Part shown: one piece after another, positions 10,728-20,158 of the stretch | Layout of the letters: each line of letters begins with the position of its first letter | Position numbering within the stretch: the stretch's first letter is position 1 | Assembly: GCF_007741535.1 (NCBI RefSeq) | Contig: NZ_CP036525.1 | Location: 2,914,001-2,978,000 of the forward strand | DNA: 64,000 nucleotides | Direction of reading: 5' to 3' | Source: Rubripirellula lacrimiformis | Lineage (GTDB): Bacteria; Planctomycetota; Planctomycetia; Pirellulales; Pirellulaceae | Program-made: the position numbers and the translations under genes | Notes under the pieces: model-generated | The model's database searches: none | Told to the model about the DNA's origin: nothing | The model's input: only the letters and a program-made list of their open reading frames with translations

Positions 10728-12266
10728 TCAACGCAGGAACATCTGGTAGACCGGGTTTTCCGTCTCTTCGGCAAACGGGTAACCCCGATCGCCCAAGAAC
10801 GCCTGCAGCGCCGCATGGTCGTTCGGCGGCACCTGGATTCCCACCAGGATGCGTCCGTAGTCCGCACCATGGTTTCGGTAATGGAACAAGCTGATGTTCC
10901 AACCCGGTGCCATGCTGGATAGAAACCGCATCAATGCGCCGGGACGCTCGGGGAATTCAAATCGGAACAAACGCTCGTTCTCTGTCAGTGGGCTGCGGCC
11001 ACCGACCATGTAACGGAGGTGCTGTTTCGACAGTTCGTCATCCACCAAGTTGACCGCCGCGAATCCAGCATCACTAAAGGTCTGACCGATCAATGCGGCT
11101 TCGCTTCGGTCTTCGGTCGTCAAGCCTACCAACACATGGGCATGGTCGTTGTCCGACAACCGATAACTGAATTCGGTCACGCTGCGTTGTCTAACCAACT
11201 CGCATAGCTTTTTGAAGCTGCCTCGTTCTTCCGGGATCGTGATCGCAAACAAGGCCTCGCGTTCTTCGCCCACCTCTGCCCGTTCGGCAACAAACCGCAG
11301 TCGGTCGAAATTGATGTTCGCGCCACAGGTGATGGCCACCAAGCTTTGGTCCTGGATCTTGTTCTTCGCGACGTACTGTTTCATGCCGGCGATACCGATC
11401 GCACCCGCCGGTTCCATGATGCTGCGAGTGTCTTCGAAAGCGTCCTTGATGGCTGCACACACCGAATCGGAATCGACCGTGATGAATTCGTCGACCAGAT
11501 TCCGAGCGATTCGAAAGGTTTCTTCGCCGACGTACTTCACGGCGGTCCCGTCAGAAAACAATCCGACGTCGTCCAGCCGGACGCGTTGTTTGGCACGGAC
11601 GGATCGCATCATGGCATCGGAATCGACCATTTGTACGCCGATGACTTTGATTTCCGGACGCACCGCTTTGATGTAGGCCGCGACTCCGGCGATCAGTCCA
11701 CCGCCGCCGACGGCGACAAAGACCGCGTGAATCGGATGCTGATGCTGCCTTAGGATTTCCATTCCGATGGTCCCCTGCCCTGCGATCACGTCGGGATCGT
11801 CAAAGGGGTGAACAAACACAAAGCCATGTTGGTCGGCCAACCGAGTGGCGTGGGTGTGAGCGTCAGAATAGCTTTCGCCATGAAACACGACATCGGCACC
11901 CAGCGACGCGACCGCATCGGATTTCAGTTGAGGGGTGGTGACAGGCATCACGATCGTCGCACGGCAGCCCAGTTTGCGAGCGCTCAGTGCGACGCCCTGG
12001 GCATGGTTGCCCGCCGACGCACAGACCACACCACGGGATCGTTCGGCTTGCGACAGGCGAGCCATTTTGTTGTACGCGCCGCGAAGTTTGAAACTGAAAA
12101 CCGGCTGCGTGTCCTCGCGTTTCAGCCAGACCCGATTGTCCAGCCGCTTGGACAATTTGGGGGCCGGGTCCAACGCCGTTTCGATGGCGACGTCATAGAC
12201 TCGCGCGTTCAGAATCCGTTGCAGGTAATCCAGTAGTGTTTTGTCCATTCGGTCCATTCTTGTCAT
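10728..12266 (-). CDS. ilvA: threonine ammonia-lyase (biosynthetic threonine dehydratase) IlvA
   Basis: PLP enzyme converting threonine to 2-oxobutanoate, the first step of isoleucine synthesis. The PLP-binding lysine is in VFSFKLRGAYNK, with the glycine-rich phosphate loop AVGGGGLIAG and SAGNHAQGVA. The last 170 or so residues form the two ACT-like regulatory domains that bind isoleucine or valine (EERGSFKKLCELV and ERPGALMRFLSSM). Length of about 506-512 residues matches E. coli IlvA. Three in-frame ATGs (12266, 12257, 12248) compete; the frame also runs far upstream into ppc but that part is only a shadow. Divergent from ppc. Confidence 0.95.
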   Translation of the reverse strand: MTRMDRMDKTLLDYLQRILNARVYDVAIETALDPAPKLSKRLDNRVWLKREDTQPVFSFKLRGAYNKMARLSQAERSRGVVCASAGNHAQGVALSARKLGCRATIVMPVTTPQLKSDAVASLGADVVFHGESYSDAHTHATRLADQHGFVFVHPFDDPDVIAGQGTIGMEILRQHQHPIHAVFVAVGGGGLIAGVAAYIKAVRPEIKVIGVQMVDSDAMMRSVRAKQRVRLDDVGLFSDGTAVKYVGEETFRIARNLVDEFITVDSDSVCAAIKDAFEDTRSIMEPAGAIGIAGMKQYVAKNKIQDQSLVAITCGANINFDRLRFVAERAEVGEEREALFAITIPEERGSFKKLCELVRQRSVTEFSYRLSDNDHAHVLVGLTTEDRSEAALIGQTFSDAGFAAVNLVDDELSKQHLRYMVGGRSPLTENERLFRFEFPERPGALMRFLSSMAPGWNISLFHYRNHGADYGRILVGIQVPPNDHAALQAFLGDRGYPFAEETENPVYQMFLR

Positions 12267-12495
12267 TGGCGGCCGTTTCGCAACTCCCGGCTGCGGCCAT
12301 ACGACGCGTTTCACCGCAGCCAAACCGCGCTGGGGCTGGGAAAGATCCCGGCCGAGCCCGAAATTCGAACGGGTGGTTTCCTGGCCGGTAATCCAGTTGC
12401 GAGGTGGATTGGTCCGGCCATCGGGCAGCCCGCCTTGATTTGTATCCACCATACATTGATAACTGCACCGTCTAACTAGTCCCACGGAACCTGTG

Positions 12496-15279
12496 ATGCC
12501 AAACGAACCGAAAAACTCGGACCGATTACGTGACGAGATCGCCATGCTTGGCAATCTTTTAGGTGAAACGATCCGCGAAATTGCCGGGGACGATGCCCTG
12601 TACATCGTCGAAGACCTGCGGCGGTTGGCGTGGGACAATCGCGAGGGGCGGCCTGCGGCGGCCAGCCGGCTGAACGGTTCGATCGCGTCCTTAACGCCCA
12701 ATCAGCTTCGCGTGGTGATTCGGTCCTTCAGTATTTTTCTGGATCTGTTGAATCTGTCCGAGGATCGTCAGCGGGTCCGTGTGCTGGAGCAGCGCGAACG
12801 TGACCAAACCGTTGATGGTCGCGGCGAATCGATTGCCAGCGCTGTGGTGCACTTGAAAGAGGCTGGGAAGTCGGCCGAAGATGTCCAAGGGCTGTTGGAT
12901 CACCTGCATATCGAGCTGGTTTTTACCGCGCACCCGACCGAGGCCAAACGGCGCTCGGTACGCAGCAAGCTGCGCAAAATTCGCGAACTGATGTGCCAGT
13001 ACGATATCGAATCGCGACCAGCCGGGAAGACGAAACTGGAACGGCTGATTCAAGCCGAATTGGCGAAACTGTGGCAGACAAACTTCATCCGGCCGTGGCG
13101 CCCCTCGGTGATGCAAGAAGTCCAACGTGCGCTTTCCATCAAGCCGGTGCTATGGGAGGTCGTGCCACAGAACCTCAGTGAACTTCGGCATGCGTTGGCA
13201 AACACCTATCCCCACAAAGAATTCAATCTGAAACCGTGCGTGACCTATGGGTCCTGGATCGGTGGCGACCGTGATGGGCACCCGGGCGTCACTCCCGAAG
13301 TTACCGAACAAACCTTTCAGTGGCTTCGTGAAGCCGCATTGGATTTCCACCTGACGTCCTGCGATCGGTTGTACGATTCGCTAAGCCTGTCGGAACGTCA
13401 ACTGACCTGGGGCCACGATCTTGGCGTTCGAGTCAAAGAAGCGGTCGCTCAATGGCCGGATCTGGAATCGGACATCGCAGCCATTCCGCCCGACGAACTT
13501 TGCCGGCGATGGTTGGCCGTGATGAAGTGGCGGATCGAACGGACACGCCTGATCAATCTGGACGGGGATCCGATCGACGGCAGCTATTCGACGTCGCAAC
13601 AAATGGGCGATGACGTCAATGCATTGCTGCAGTCGGTGACGAAGTTCCCCGGTGGTGATTTGCTGGCCGACGAAGTCTCGGTTTGGAAAGACCAAATATC
13701 CGCATTCGGGTTCCATTTGACCTGTCTAGACGTCCGGCAAGACGCGCGTGCATACCGGGATGTGATGAACGAGATCCTGGTCGCCGTGGGTTTGGCCGCC
13801 GACGTCGATACCGTCGATTCGCTGGATGAATCTCAGCGGCAAAGCATCCTGGTCGACTCGCTCGACGAAAATGTTCTTGGCGCAATCGATGGTGGTTCCC
13901 CCTTATCCAGCGACGCGTCGGATACCTTGGACCTGTTCAAACTGCTGCACCGTGTGATGGCCGCCTACGGACCGCAGGCAATCGGCGGGCACGTGATCAG
14001 CATGACTCAGGTGCCCAGCGACGTGCTGACGGTCCTGTGGTTGTGGCGTCAGACCGGACTGGCAATGGGCGACCTAGCCGCCGAACAGTTGACTCGGCTG
14101 CCCGTGATGCCACTGTTCGAAACGATCGAAGACCTGCAGAACGGTCCACAGATTTTGACGGACCTGTTCGCCGTTCCCGCCTATCGCCAACACGTGGACG
14201 CACAGGATGACCAGCAAGTGGTGATGCTGGGTTATTCCGATAGCACCAAGGACGGTGGATACCTTTCGGCGTGCTGGTCGCTCTATCGAGCCCAGTTGCA
14301 GTTGCAAGAGGTTGCGTCCGAGGCGGGGATCGAGTTGACCTTTTTCCACGGACGCGGCGGATCGCTTGGACGAGGCGGCGGACCGACGGCCCGCAGCATT
14401 CGATCGTTGCCCGTCGGGACCTTCCGCGGCGCCCTGCGGTTGACCGAACAAGGTGAAGTGCTGGCGGATCGATACGATGATCAACAGATCGCCCACCGCC
14501 ACCTGGAACAGGTCGTGTGGTCCTCGCTGTTGGCTAGCGGCGACCCACCACCGGCCGATCCCGATCAGTGGACCGAGACGCTTGATACGATGGCCACCGA
14601 TTCGTTCACGCACTATCGCCAATTGATTGAACAGCCTGACTTTGTTCCCTTTTTCCGATTGGGAACACCCGTCGACGAAGTCGAACAGTTGCAGATCGGT
14701 TCACGGCCGTCGCGTCGTCGCGGTGGCGCAAGTTTGTCGGACCTGCGAGCGATCCCCTGGGTGTTTTCCTGGACTCAGTGCCGCTGTCTGATCCCCGCCT
14801 GGTACGGGTTGGGGACGGCGACGGAAATGATCTTGGAACAGCAAGGCATGGCCCAGCAGTTGCAAACGATGTATCGTGATTGGCCCTTTTTTCAAGCGAC
14901 AATCGATAATGCTGAACTTGCCATCGCCAAGTCCGACATGGACATCGCAGGCTATTACGCTCAGCTAGCCGATCAGAGCGAGAACCTGAAAACGATCAGC
15001 CAGATGATCCGTGACGAACATCGACGATCGCAAGCGGCGATCCTGAAGATCACGGGCCGGGATTCGTTGTTGGGAGGCACACCCTGGTTGAAGGAATCGA
15101 TTCGTGTTCGGAATCGGTACATCGACCCGTTGAACCTGATTCAGGTCGAACTGCTAAGCCGGTTGCGTGCGTGTGCCGAGGAAACAGGCGAAGAGGCACA
15201 GCAGAGGCAAACCGAATTGCAGTACCTGGCTCGACTGTCGATCAACGGCCTAGCATCCGGGATGCGAACCAGCGGCTAA
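12496..15279 (+). CDS. ppc: phosphoenolpyruvate carboxylase
   Basis: Carboxylates phosphoenolpyruvate to oxaloacetate to refill the TCA cycle. About 927 residues, the usual bacterial length. The catalytic histidine is in FTAHPTEAKRRS (about residue 145). Other signatures are SWIGGDRDGHPGVT, the lysine motif GYSDSTKDGGY (about 581), and the arginine/glycine loop FFHGRGGSLGRGGGPT (about 618). The C-terminus ends GMRTSG in place of the common QNTG. ATG 12496 is preferred; a GTG directly precedes it in frame. Confidence 0.97.
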   Translation: MPNEPKNSDRLRDEIAMLGNLLGETIREIAGDDALYIVEDLRRLAWDNREGRPAAASRLNGSIASLTPNQLRVVIRSFSIFLDLLNLSEDRQRVRVLEQRERDQTVDGRGESIASAVVHLKEAGKSAEDVQGLLDHLHIELVFTAHPTEAKRRSVRSKLRKIRELMCQYDIESRPAGKTKLERLIQAELAKLWQTNFIRPWRPSVMQEVQRALSIKPVLWEVVPQNLSELRHALANTYPHKEFNLKPCVTYGSWIGGDRDGHPGVTPEVTEQTFQWLREAALDFHLTSCDRLYDSLSLSERQLTWGHDLGVRVKEAVAQWPDLESDIAAIPPDELCRRWLAVMKWRIERTRLINLDGDPIDGSYSTSQQMGDDVNALLQSVTKFPGGDLLADEVSVWKDQISAFGFHLTCLDVRQDARAYRDVMNEILVAVGLAADVDTVDSLDESQRQSILVDSLDENVLGAIDGGSPLSSDASDTLDLFKLLHRVMAAYGPQAIGGHVISMTQVPSDVLTVLWLWRQTGLAMGDLAAEQLTRLPVMPLFETIEDLQNGPQILTDLFAVPAYRQHVDAQDDQQVVMLGYSDSTKDGGYLSACWSLYRAQLQLQEVASEAGIELTFFHGRGGSLGRGGGPTARSIRSLPVGTFRGALRLTEQGEVLADRYDDQQIAHRHLEQVVWSSLLASGDPPPADPDQWTETLDTMATDSFTHYRQLIEQPDFVPFFRLGTPVDEVEQLQIGSRPSRRRGGASLSDLRAIPWVFSWTQCRCLIPAWYGLGTATEMILEQQGMAQQLQTMYRDWPFFQATIDNAELAIAKSDMDIAGYYAQLADQSENLKTISQMIRDEHRRSQAAILKITGRDSLLGGTPWLKESIRVRNRYIDPLNLIQVELLSRLRACAEETGEEAQQRQTELQYLARLSINGLASGMRTSG

Positions 15280-15339
15280 AGGAATGGATCAGCACAGGAA
15301 AAGCATTTCATCGAAGCGCTCTCCGCCTCTCACCAAAAA

Positions 15340-15417
15340 CTCGAACTCGAACTCGAACTCGAACTCGAACTCGAACTCGAACTCGAACTCGAACTCGAAC
15401 TCGAACTCGAACTCGAA
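15340..15417. repeat. (CTCGAA)13 hexanucleotide microsatellite
   Basis: Thirteen uninterrupted copies of CTCGAA, followed by a degenerate AAACTTAAACTCGAAC tail. It lies in the gap between the ends of ppc (plus) and the antiporter gene (minus). No gene reads through it convincingly. Perfect hexamer arrays of this length are prone to slippage. Confidence 0.97.
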
Positions 15418-15568
15418 TTTAAACTTAAACTCGAACTTCCCCCGCCGCATCGCCCCAGCCAGCGGCAAGAAGCGAGTGCAAGTCAGGGCCGGACGATGCC
15501 CCCGCCCTCAGCACAATCCATCAATCAGCCGAGAGTCCGTTGCCGCTGCACCGCACTCGCTATGGCGG

Positions 15569-17170
15569 TCATGGACTGCCGGTCAGCATGGTGATCAATC
15601 GCACTAGCATCGGTGATACGACGGTCATCAGCACCAAAGCGACGGGATAGGCCGACACGTAGCTGGTCACTGGGACCGCGGAATCCGTTGCCTCGGTCAA
15701 GACCGCAAGGCCGGGCGTCGATGTCATGCCACCGCAGGTTGCCCCCAGCAATGACAGTCGTGGTAGTCGCAGCACTTTCCACGCGACCAAGGTGCCAACC
15801 AACAGCGGTACCACAACGATTACCGTTGCCACCAGCGCCAACCCCCAACCTCGCTCGGTAAGAACCTCGACGACATTTGCCCCCGCCCGGGTTCCTGAAC
15901 CGGCTAGAAAGACTGCCAATCCGCCTTCCGTCATCAACATCATTGCCGCTGGTGGGTAGGAGCCGCGGATGGGGCCCAAGCGTCGAAAGTGTCCCAGCAC
16001 TAGGCCGACCGCAAGTGGTCCGCCAGCCATCCCCAGCGACAGCGAGAAACCACCCAGCGATACCGAACAGGCTCCGATCGCCACGCCCATGGCCAATCCG
16101 AAGGTCAAGGACAACAGGTCGGTTTCGTTCATCGTTCTTGGCCGGTGGCCAACGATGGATGTGATCCGTGCCAAGTCATTGGATTCGCCGACAAGCGTTA
16201 GCACGTCACCGAATTCGACGTACGTTCGCGACGACGGCACAAATTCGAATTCATGACGCCGAATGCGGGCCACGGTGACTCCGAAGCGTGATCGGAAGCT
16301 CAGTTCGCTGAGACTTTTTCCGCAAATTTCGGACGATGTAACCACGACAAGTTTCCGCTCGTGATCCGCATCCAGCACGGGCAGTTCTGACTCGATCACT
16401 TCGCCCAGTGTTTCTGCGACCCGGCCCGTGTCGGCGTTTTGGCCCACCAGCACCACTCGGTCATCGAGCTTGAATCGATACTGCGACGGAACCGGTCGCC
16501 AACGCCCTTCGATTTCGACTCGTGATATCTGGCATTGATCGTCGCCAATGGCGGATACTTCGCTGGGGCGTCTGCCGACGACTCCGGGGTTCCCGATTCG
16601 CACGACCGCGTGTCCGATCGTCTGCTGTTGCGGACTGGAGGTATCGATTGGGGTGTTGCTACGGTTCAGCTTCAAGCCGATCTGAACGAACAGCACGACC
16701 GCAGTGATGCCGATCGGGTAGGCCACTCCGAATCCCACCGCGACCGCTCCAGGGTCGGTGGCCGTTTCTGAAATCGCACCCAAGGCTGGTGTGCTGGTCA
16801 TCGCTCCCGCCATCAACCCGCCTGCTAGGTCGCCCGGCAAATTCATGAACCAAGCGGCCGCGGCCGTGGTAAACACACCCGCCACCACGACCAAAGCCCC
16901 CAGTCCCACCAAAGCTCGCGGACCCGCGCTGGATTGTCCGCGATCAGCAAAGGACCGAAAGAAGGTCGGCCCCGCCGCAATCCCCACGCAATAGACGAAC
17001 AGTACCAGCCCCAGTGTGTCGATGCCTGCGGGGATCGTTAGCCCGAAATGACCGGCCACCAAGGCGACAAACAGAATCGACGAGGTCCCGAAACCGATTC
17101 CAGCCACCCGCACTCGTCCCATCAACAGGCCGAACACAAGGATAAAAAGTAGAGTGATAAGATCCGTCAA
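15569..17170 (-). CDS. AspT/YidE-YbjL family antiporter-like membrane protein with two TrkA-C domains
   Basis: 533 residues with the layout of the AspT (aspartate:alanine exchanger) superfamily: a first membrane half (about residues 1-170), two cytosolic TrkA-C/RCK_C domains (about 190-350, including VVVTSSEICGKSLSELS and a second copy near GDVLTLVGES), then a second membrane half. The duplicated family motif GAMTSTPALGAISE / GGMTSTPGLAVLTEA appears once in each half. A role in carboxylate or amino-acid exchange is known for AspT only; the substrate here is unknown. Confidence 0.88.
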   Translation of the reverse strand: MTDLITLLFILVFGLLMGRVRVAGIGFGTSSILFVALVAGHFGLTIPAGIDTLGLVLFVYCVGIAAGPTFFRSFADRGQSSAGPRALVGLGALVVVAGVFTTAAAAWFMNLPGDLAGGLMAGAMTSTPALGAISETATDPGAVAVGFGVAYPIGITAVVLFVQIGLKLNRSNTPIDTSSPQQQTIGHAVVRIGNPGVVGRRPSEVSAIGDDQCQISRVEIEGRWRPVPSQYRFKLDDRVVLVGQNADTGRVAETLGEVIESELPVLDADHERKLVVVTSSEICGKSLSELSFRSRFGVTVARIRRHEFEFVPSSRTYVEFGDVLTLVGESNDLARITSIVGHRPRTMNETDLLSLTFGLAMGVAIGACSVSLGGFSLSLGMAGGPLAVGLVLGHFRRLGPIRGSYPPAAMMLMTEGGLAVFLAGSGTRAGANVVEVLTERGWGLALVATVIVVVPLLVGTLVAWKVLRLPRLSLLGATCGGMTSTPGLAVLTEATDSAVPVTSYVSAYPVALVLMTVVSPMLVRLITMLTGSP

Positions 17171-17537
17171 TTTGCCATTCCTTGATCGTCGAATCGTGTG
17201 CCACGTCGAACGCGTTGACGTGCCCTGTCGTAGGGGCCCCAGATGGGGAGCCTTGGGTTCATTGCGAGATCACTTGAATCAATGCGCAAAGGTCTGGCAA
17301 TGGTGTCGAATGATTGTGGCGTGCCCTTTCCTGGTATCCGGCGCGCAGTGGCAAACTGTCGTCCGAAAGCCAACTTCAGCAGAACTCGGTGCAGGTGTGC
17401 CGAACTCGGGTGCAGGGGATTTCGCTACAATGATGGAAGGGGCATCACGAATGCAAACGGATGTCCCATCACCCGATATCCTGTGTCGCGATGTCCGAAG
17501 CGGCATCACTGCGGCACTCTAACGGAGATGAGCGATC
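17171..17537. other. intergenic region between divergent antiporter and truncated haemoglobin genes
   Basis: A 367-base gap that must hold both divergent promoters. I see no open frame with convincing codon use and no repeat or obvious operator. A GGAG lies about 10 bases before the haemoglobin ATG. Confidence 0.5.
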
Positions 17538-17921
17538 ATGGCTGAGAACGATGGCGTTATTTTTGATCGACTGGGAGGCCCCGAGGGCGTCGCTGCGATC
17601 CTGCAAGACATGTACGAGCGAGTGTTGGCTGATCCCGATTTGGCGCCATTCTTCGAAAACACATCGATGGATCGACTGCGTCAGATGCAGTACCAATTCG
17701 TCGCATCTGCCTTTGATGGACCCGTGGCCTACACCGGTGCCGAGCTGAATGCCGTGCATGCGGGCCGTGGAATCACTCGCACCCATTTCTCGAAGTTCTG
17801 CGGTCACTTTTTAGAAGCGATGCGAGCTCGCAGCATCGACCCTACCGTGATCGACCAAGCCTTAGGTCGTCTAGCAACCTACGCCGACAAAGTTACCGGC
17901 GACGCCAACGTCGACGGCTGA
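17538..17921 (+). CDS. group 1 truncated haemoglobin
   Basis: A 127-residue 2-on-2 haemoglobin, a family that binds O2 or NO and often detoxifies NO. The start FDRLGGPEGVAAILQDMYE and PFFENTSMDRLRQMQ are the helix A/B and C features. The proximal haem-ligand histidine is H74 in NAVHAGRGIT, the HxGxGI pattern of group 1 proteins. The tail is slightly longer than usual and hydrophilic. It is a stand-alone gene bordered downstream by a REPIN-like palindrome. Confidence 0.93.
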   Translation: MAENDGVIFDRLGGPEGVAAILQDMYERVLADPDLAPFFENTSMDRLRQMQYQFVASAFDGPVAYTGAELNAVHAGRGITRTHFSKFCGHFLEAMRARSIDPTVIDQALGRLATYADKVTGDANVDG

Positions 17922-17934
17922 CATCCCCCACCTA

Positions 17935-18003
17935 GTAGGACGGCCTTTCCAGGCCGTCATGATTCCCCGTTCTAACATCGACGGCCTAGAAAGGCCGTCC
18001 TAC
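17935..18003. repeat. REPIN-like inverted pair of REP hairpins, family A, copy 1
   Basis: Two 24-base arms (17935-17958 and 17980-18003) are inverted copies of each other with one mismatch, separated by 21 bases. Each arm begins with GTAG and holds its own hairpin, GACGGCCT-TTCC-AGGCCGTC. GTAG plus a hairpin is the layout of REP sequences recognised by RAYT transposases. It may also act as a terminator for the haemoglobin gene. Confidence 0.85.
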
Positions 18004-18111
18004 ATGACGATAGACGCTGCATCCACCTCGCAGCCTTCAATCCGCGTTCACCCAACCGCGCGACTCTCGCATTTTTTATCGCTTGAACCGTCGCCATCGC
18101 CCCCGGTGTGG

Positions 18112-18294
18112 CTACTTGTCGCTGGAATGACCTTCGACAGAACCTTCGATCTCGCGACCCGATTCAACGACAGTTCCCTTCGGGATTGAATGTGCGTCCA
18201 AGCGAATATCATTCGCAATCCAAATGTCCACGGTGACCGTTCGTCGGTCGCACTTGCAGCGACCAGCGATGATGTCGTCCGGGGGACAGGTCAC
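18112..18294 (-). CDS. possible 60-residue protein coupled to ACT-domain gene
   Basis: GTG 18294 overlaps the stop of the upstream ACT-domain gene as GTGA, an arrangement typical of translational coupling. The product has CDRRTVTVDIWIANDIRLD and a hydrophilic tail, with no recognised domain and no membrane span. Codon use looks like its neighbours, but a chance frame cannot be excluded. Confidence 0.4.
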   Translation of the reverse strand: MTCPPDDIIAGRCKCDRRTVTVDIWIANDIRLDAHSIPKGTVVESGREIEGSVEGHSSDK

Positions 18295-18710
18295 CCATCG
18301 ACTGCGCCGTCTGACAACATGAGTTCGCGAAGCGTTTGAAGTGCTTCGTCCGCACGAGAAGATGGAACAAAGACGTGGTCGTGGAAATATGCGGCAACGA
18401 CGTTGGCGCTGATACCTCGTTTTGAAAGGGCGTCGGCAACCGCTGCGGTCAAACCGACTGCGTTCAGGTCCGAATGAACCTGTAGCGTGACCAAGCGAAA
18501 CGATCCCTCGTAGGAATGGCCGGCATGATCAGCGGAATTTTTCGAGATCACAAGGGTCAATCCCTCGCTCTCTGCGAACGCTGCAATTGGCTGTAGTTCC
18601 GCGCCATCGCCATACGAGGCGTTTGGCAAAGTAACGAACACGTATTCACCGGAGCGAAGAGTGGGGCTCAAAGATGCGATCAGCTTTCGTAGATCGGTGG
18701 AACCGGCCAT
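18291..18710 (-). CDS. ACT-domain protein (COG3602-like)
   Basis: 139 residues resembling the small two-ACT-domain proteins of COG3602: an N-terminal LRKLIASLSPTLRSGEYVFVTLP block and a C-terminal ACT with VTLQVHSDLNAVGLTAAVA and ANVVAAYFHDHVFVP. ACT domains usually bind amino acids or similar small ligands; no ligand is known for this group. It is followed directly by the overlapping small frame. Confidence 0.82.
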   Translation of the reverse strand: MAGSTDLRKLIASLSPTLRSGEYVFVTLPNASYGDGAELQPIAAFAESEGLTLVISKNSADHAGHSYEGSFRLVTLQVHSDLNAVGLTAAVADALSKRGISANVVAAYFHDHVFVPSSRADEALQTLRELMLSDGAVDG

Positions 18711-18775
18711 TTCTATTTTGTCGTCGAATAGAGTTGTTGAATGGTGGAGAAAATCCCCAGGACGAACAGAAAGTT

Positions 18776-19276
18776 TCAGCGGTCGGCGTAGTGTGATTCA
18801 GCCAAGCCCTCACTGCCTCGGTCGACGCCACTGTGCAACCGATCGGAATCCTCCGATTGGCGCCGCTTCAGAGCAAGCGAAACTGAAGCTGGCAACGCAA
18901 ACGCTGCGTAAGTCAACGATAGGATCGTGATCGGGTAATTCCCTTGTGCAGGCGTCCAGGCGTTAAAGTTTATCAGGAACACGATGAACGATGCGAACAC
19001 GATCGCAGAACCGCCAAACATCACCGCGGCATGATCGCGTTTTCGGAACGCGGTCACTACGATTGCCAATCCAACCATGGAAAATATCGCGCCCGATCCG
19101 ATGATGGTTTCATGTTCGTAGGCTTCGGCGACAAGTGATACGACAATCACGATCGCTTGCAGCACAACGAGGCGACGCACCCCAAGGTTCCGAACGGGGG
19201 CGCCGTCAACTAGCGGCGTATCGGAAACCGTGGCAGGTGTTGCGTATGGGTTCAGATCGTGAGATTCAGCGGCCAA
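18776..19276 (-). CDS. small membrane protein with NPYATP N-terminal motif
   Basis: The N-terminus reads LAAESHDLNPYATPATV and is followed by four predicted membrane segments, then a hydrophilic tail. NPYxxP starts are common in planctomycete membrane proteins of unknown function and recur in the cassettes of this window. I suggest TTG 19276 with GGGGAT upstream; the open frame continues to an ATG at 19405 with less convincing sequence. No function assigned. No clear attC flanks it, so it is probably outside the integron proper or at its decayed end. Confidence 0.6.
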   Translation of the reverse strand: MAAESHDLNPYATPATVSDTPLVDGAPVRNLGVRRLVVLQAIVIVVSLVAEAYEHETIIGSGAIFSMVGLAIVVTAFRKRDHAAVMFGGSAIVFASFIVFLINFNAWTPAQGNYPITILSLTYAAFALPASVSLALKRRQSEDSDRLHSGVDRGSEGLAESHYADR

Positions 19277-19521
19277 CGTAATCCCCGTGACTCCATGCAG
19301 AATTGAAACCTCTCTAACGACAAACGCCAGCCGTCGCCAAGCACTGCGGTGTGATTTTGAATTTGCAAAACACGGACGGCGTCCTCTGTTTCCACGGGGC
19401 GTCACGTCGCAACCGATGGCATCACCACACCGTCCACCGAGTGTAACCGCCGACGGCTACGCATAGCAAACGGATCGCAGGAAGCGACGACTAATCCGGT
19501 CCACCAAGTCCTCCACCCCAC

Positions 19522-19590
19522 GTAGGACGGTCCTTCCAGGCCGTCACCATCCCCACGTCCAACATCGACGGCCTACAACGGCCATGCTAC
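19522..19590. repeat. REPIN-like inverted pair of REP hairpins, family A, copy 2
   Basis: Same 24-21-24 layout as the element at 17935, with left arm 19522-19545 and right arm 19567-19590. The left arm GTAGGACGG...CCGTC and the spacer are nearly identical to copy 1; the right arm has diverged more. Confidence 0.8.
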
Positions 19591-19935
19591 TTGAAGCATC
19601 GAAGCTGCCTTTTTCGTTTTCAAACTTGTTCCCGATCGGTTTCGAAGTTGGTCGATCTTGCTTGGTTCTGCGACTCCAATCCAACGCGCGGCGAATCGGA
19701 GTTTGCGTCGCCGATGGCAGGTTCCGATTGCATCGCGGTGTGAAAATGATCGGCGTTGCGCAACACAAAATCGATCCTTCTTTCATTGCCGCCAGAGCAT
19801 GAGCGCCATCGAACCGCACGTCCACAGGAACACTGCCATGAAGAGCAATACGAAGTTCTCGATTAGGATTTGTTCGAGTTGCTGATTCACTCTCGAGGCC
19901 ACGCAGTGTTACCGGCGAATCGTGCCATGTGCACG
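19591..19935. other. gap with no convincing gene at the distal end of the integron
   Basis: 345 bases between a REPIN and the first clear cassette remnant. Frames present here lack family features and conflict with one another. The right-hand part probably contains a decayed attC. Confidence 0.4.
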
Positions 19936-19941
19936 TTATCC
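19850..19941 (-). other. attC candidate 35, distal and decayed
   Basis: A well formed R'' core GTTATCC lies at 19935-19941, and its TAA is the stop codon of the gene to the right. The R' side near 19850 is not recognisable. Confidence 0.35.
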
Positions 19942-20155
19942 CGCGCTTTTGTTGGCCGGCGGACGAACGAAGAATAGGGAATCGGCAAGCGTCGCGGAAA
20001 CTGCACCTGTCACGCAACAAATCACGTCACTCCAGATAAATTGGTTGCCCAGCAGGAATCCGATGATTGGTTGCTGGCGAAGCGATTGCAGCGTTGGTGG
20101 TTTCCAGAGTTGACCAAATTCCAAAGCGAGCGTGATGGAGAGTGTCGCTAGCAAA
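19936..20155 (-). pseudogene. DUF2809-like membrane protein, 3' fragment
   Basis: The frame (open up to 20244) encodes LWKPPTLQSLRQQPIIGFLL, GNQFIWSDVICCVTGAV and a final membrane segment. These resemble the C-terminal half of DUF2809 proteins, where a WSD...YTIG motif precedes the last helix. The N-terminal membrane half is missing and the 5' part runs into a decayed attC and the next gene. The stop TAA lies in an attC core. Best read as a truncated cassette gene. Confidence 0.5.
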
Positions 20156-20158
20156 CTT

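Noticed and set aside
12267-12701. N-terminal extension of ilvA
   Set aside because: It overlaps the start of ppc on the other strand, has no IlvA similarity, and several ATGs lie at the normal start position.
19544-20020. Minus-strand frame of 158 codons
   Set aside because: It crosses a REPIN and a decayed attC, and has no family features.
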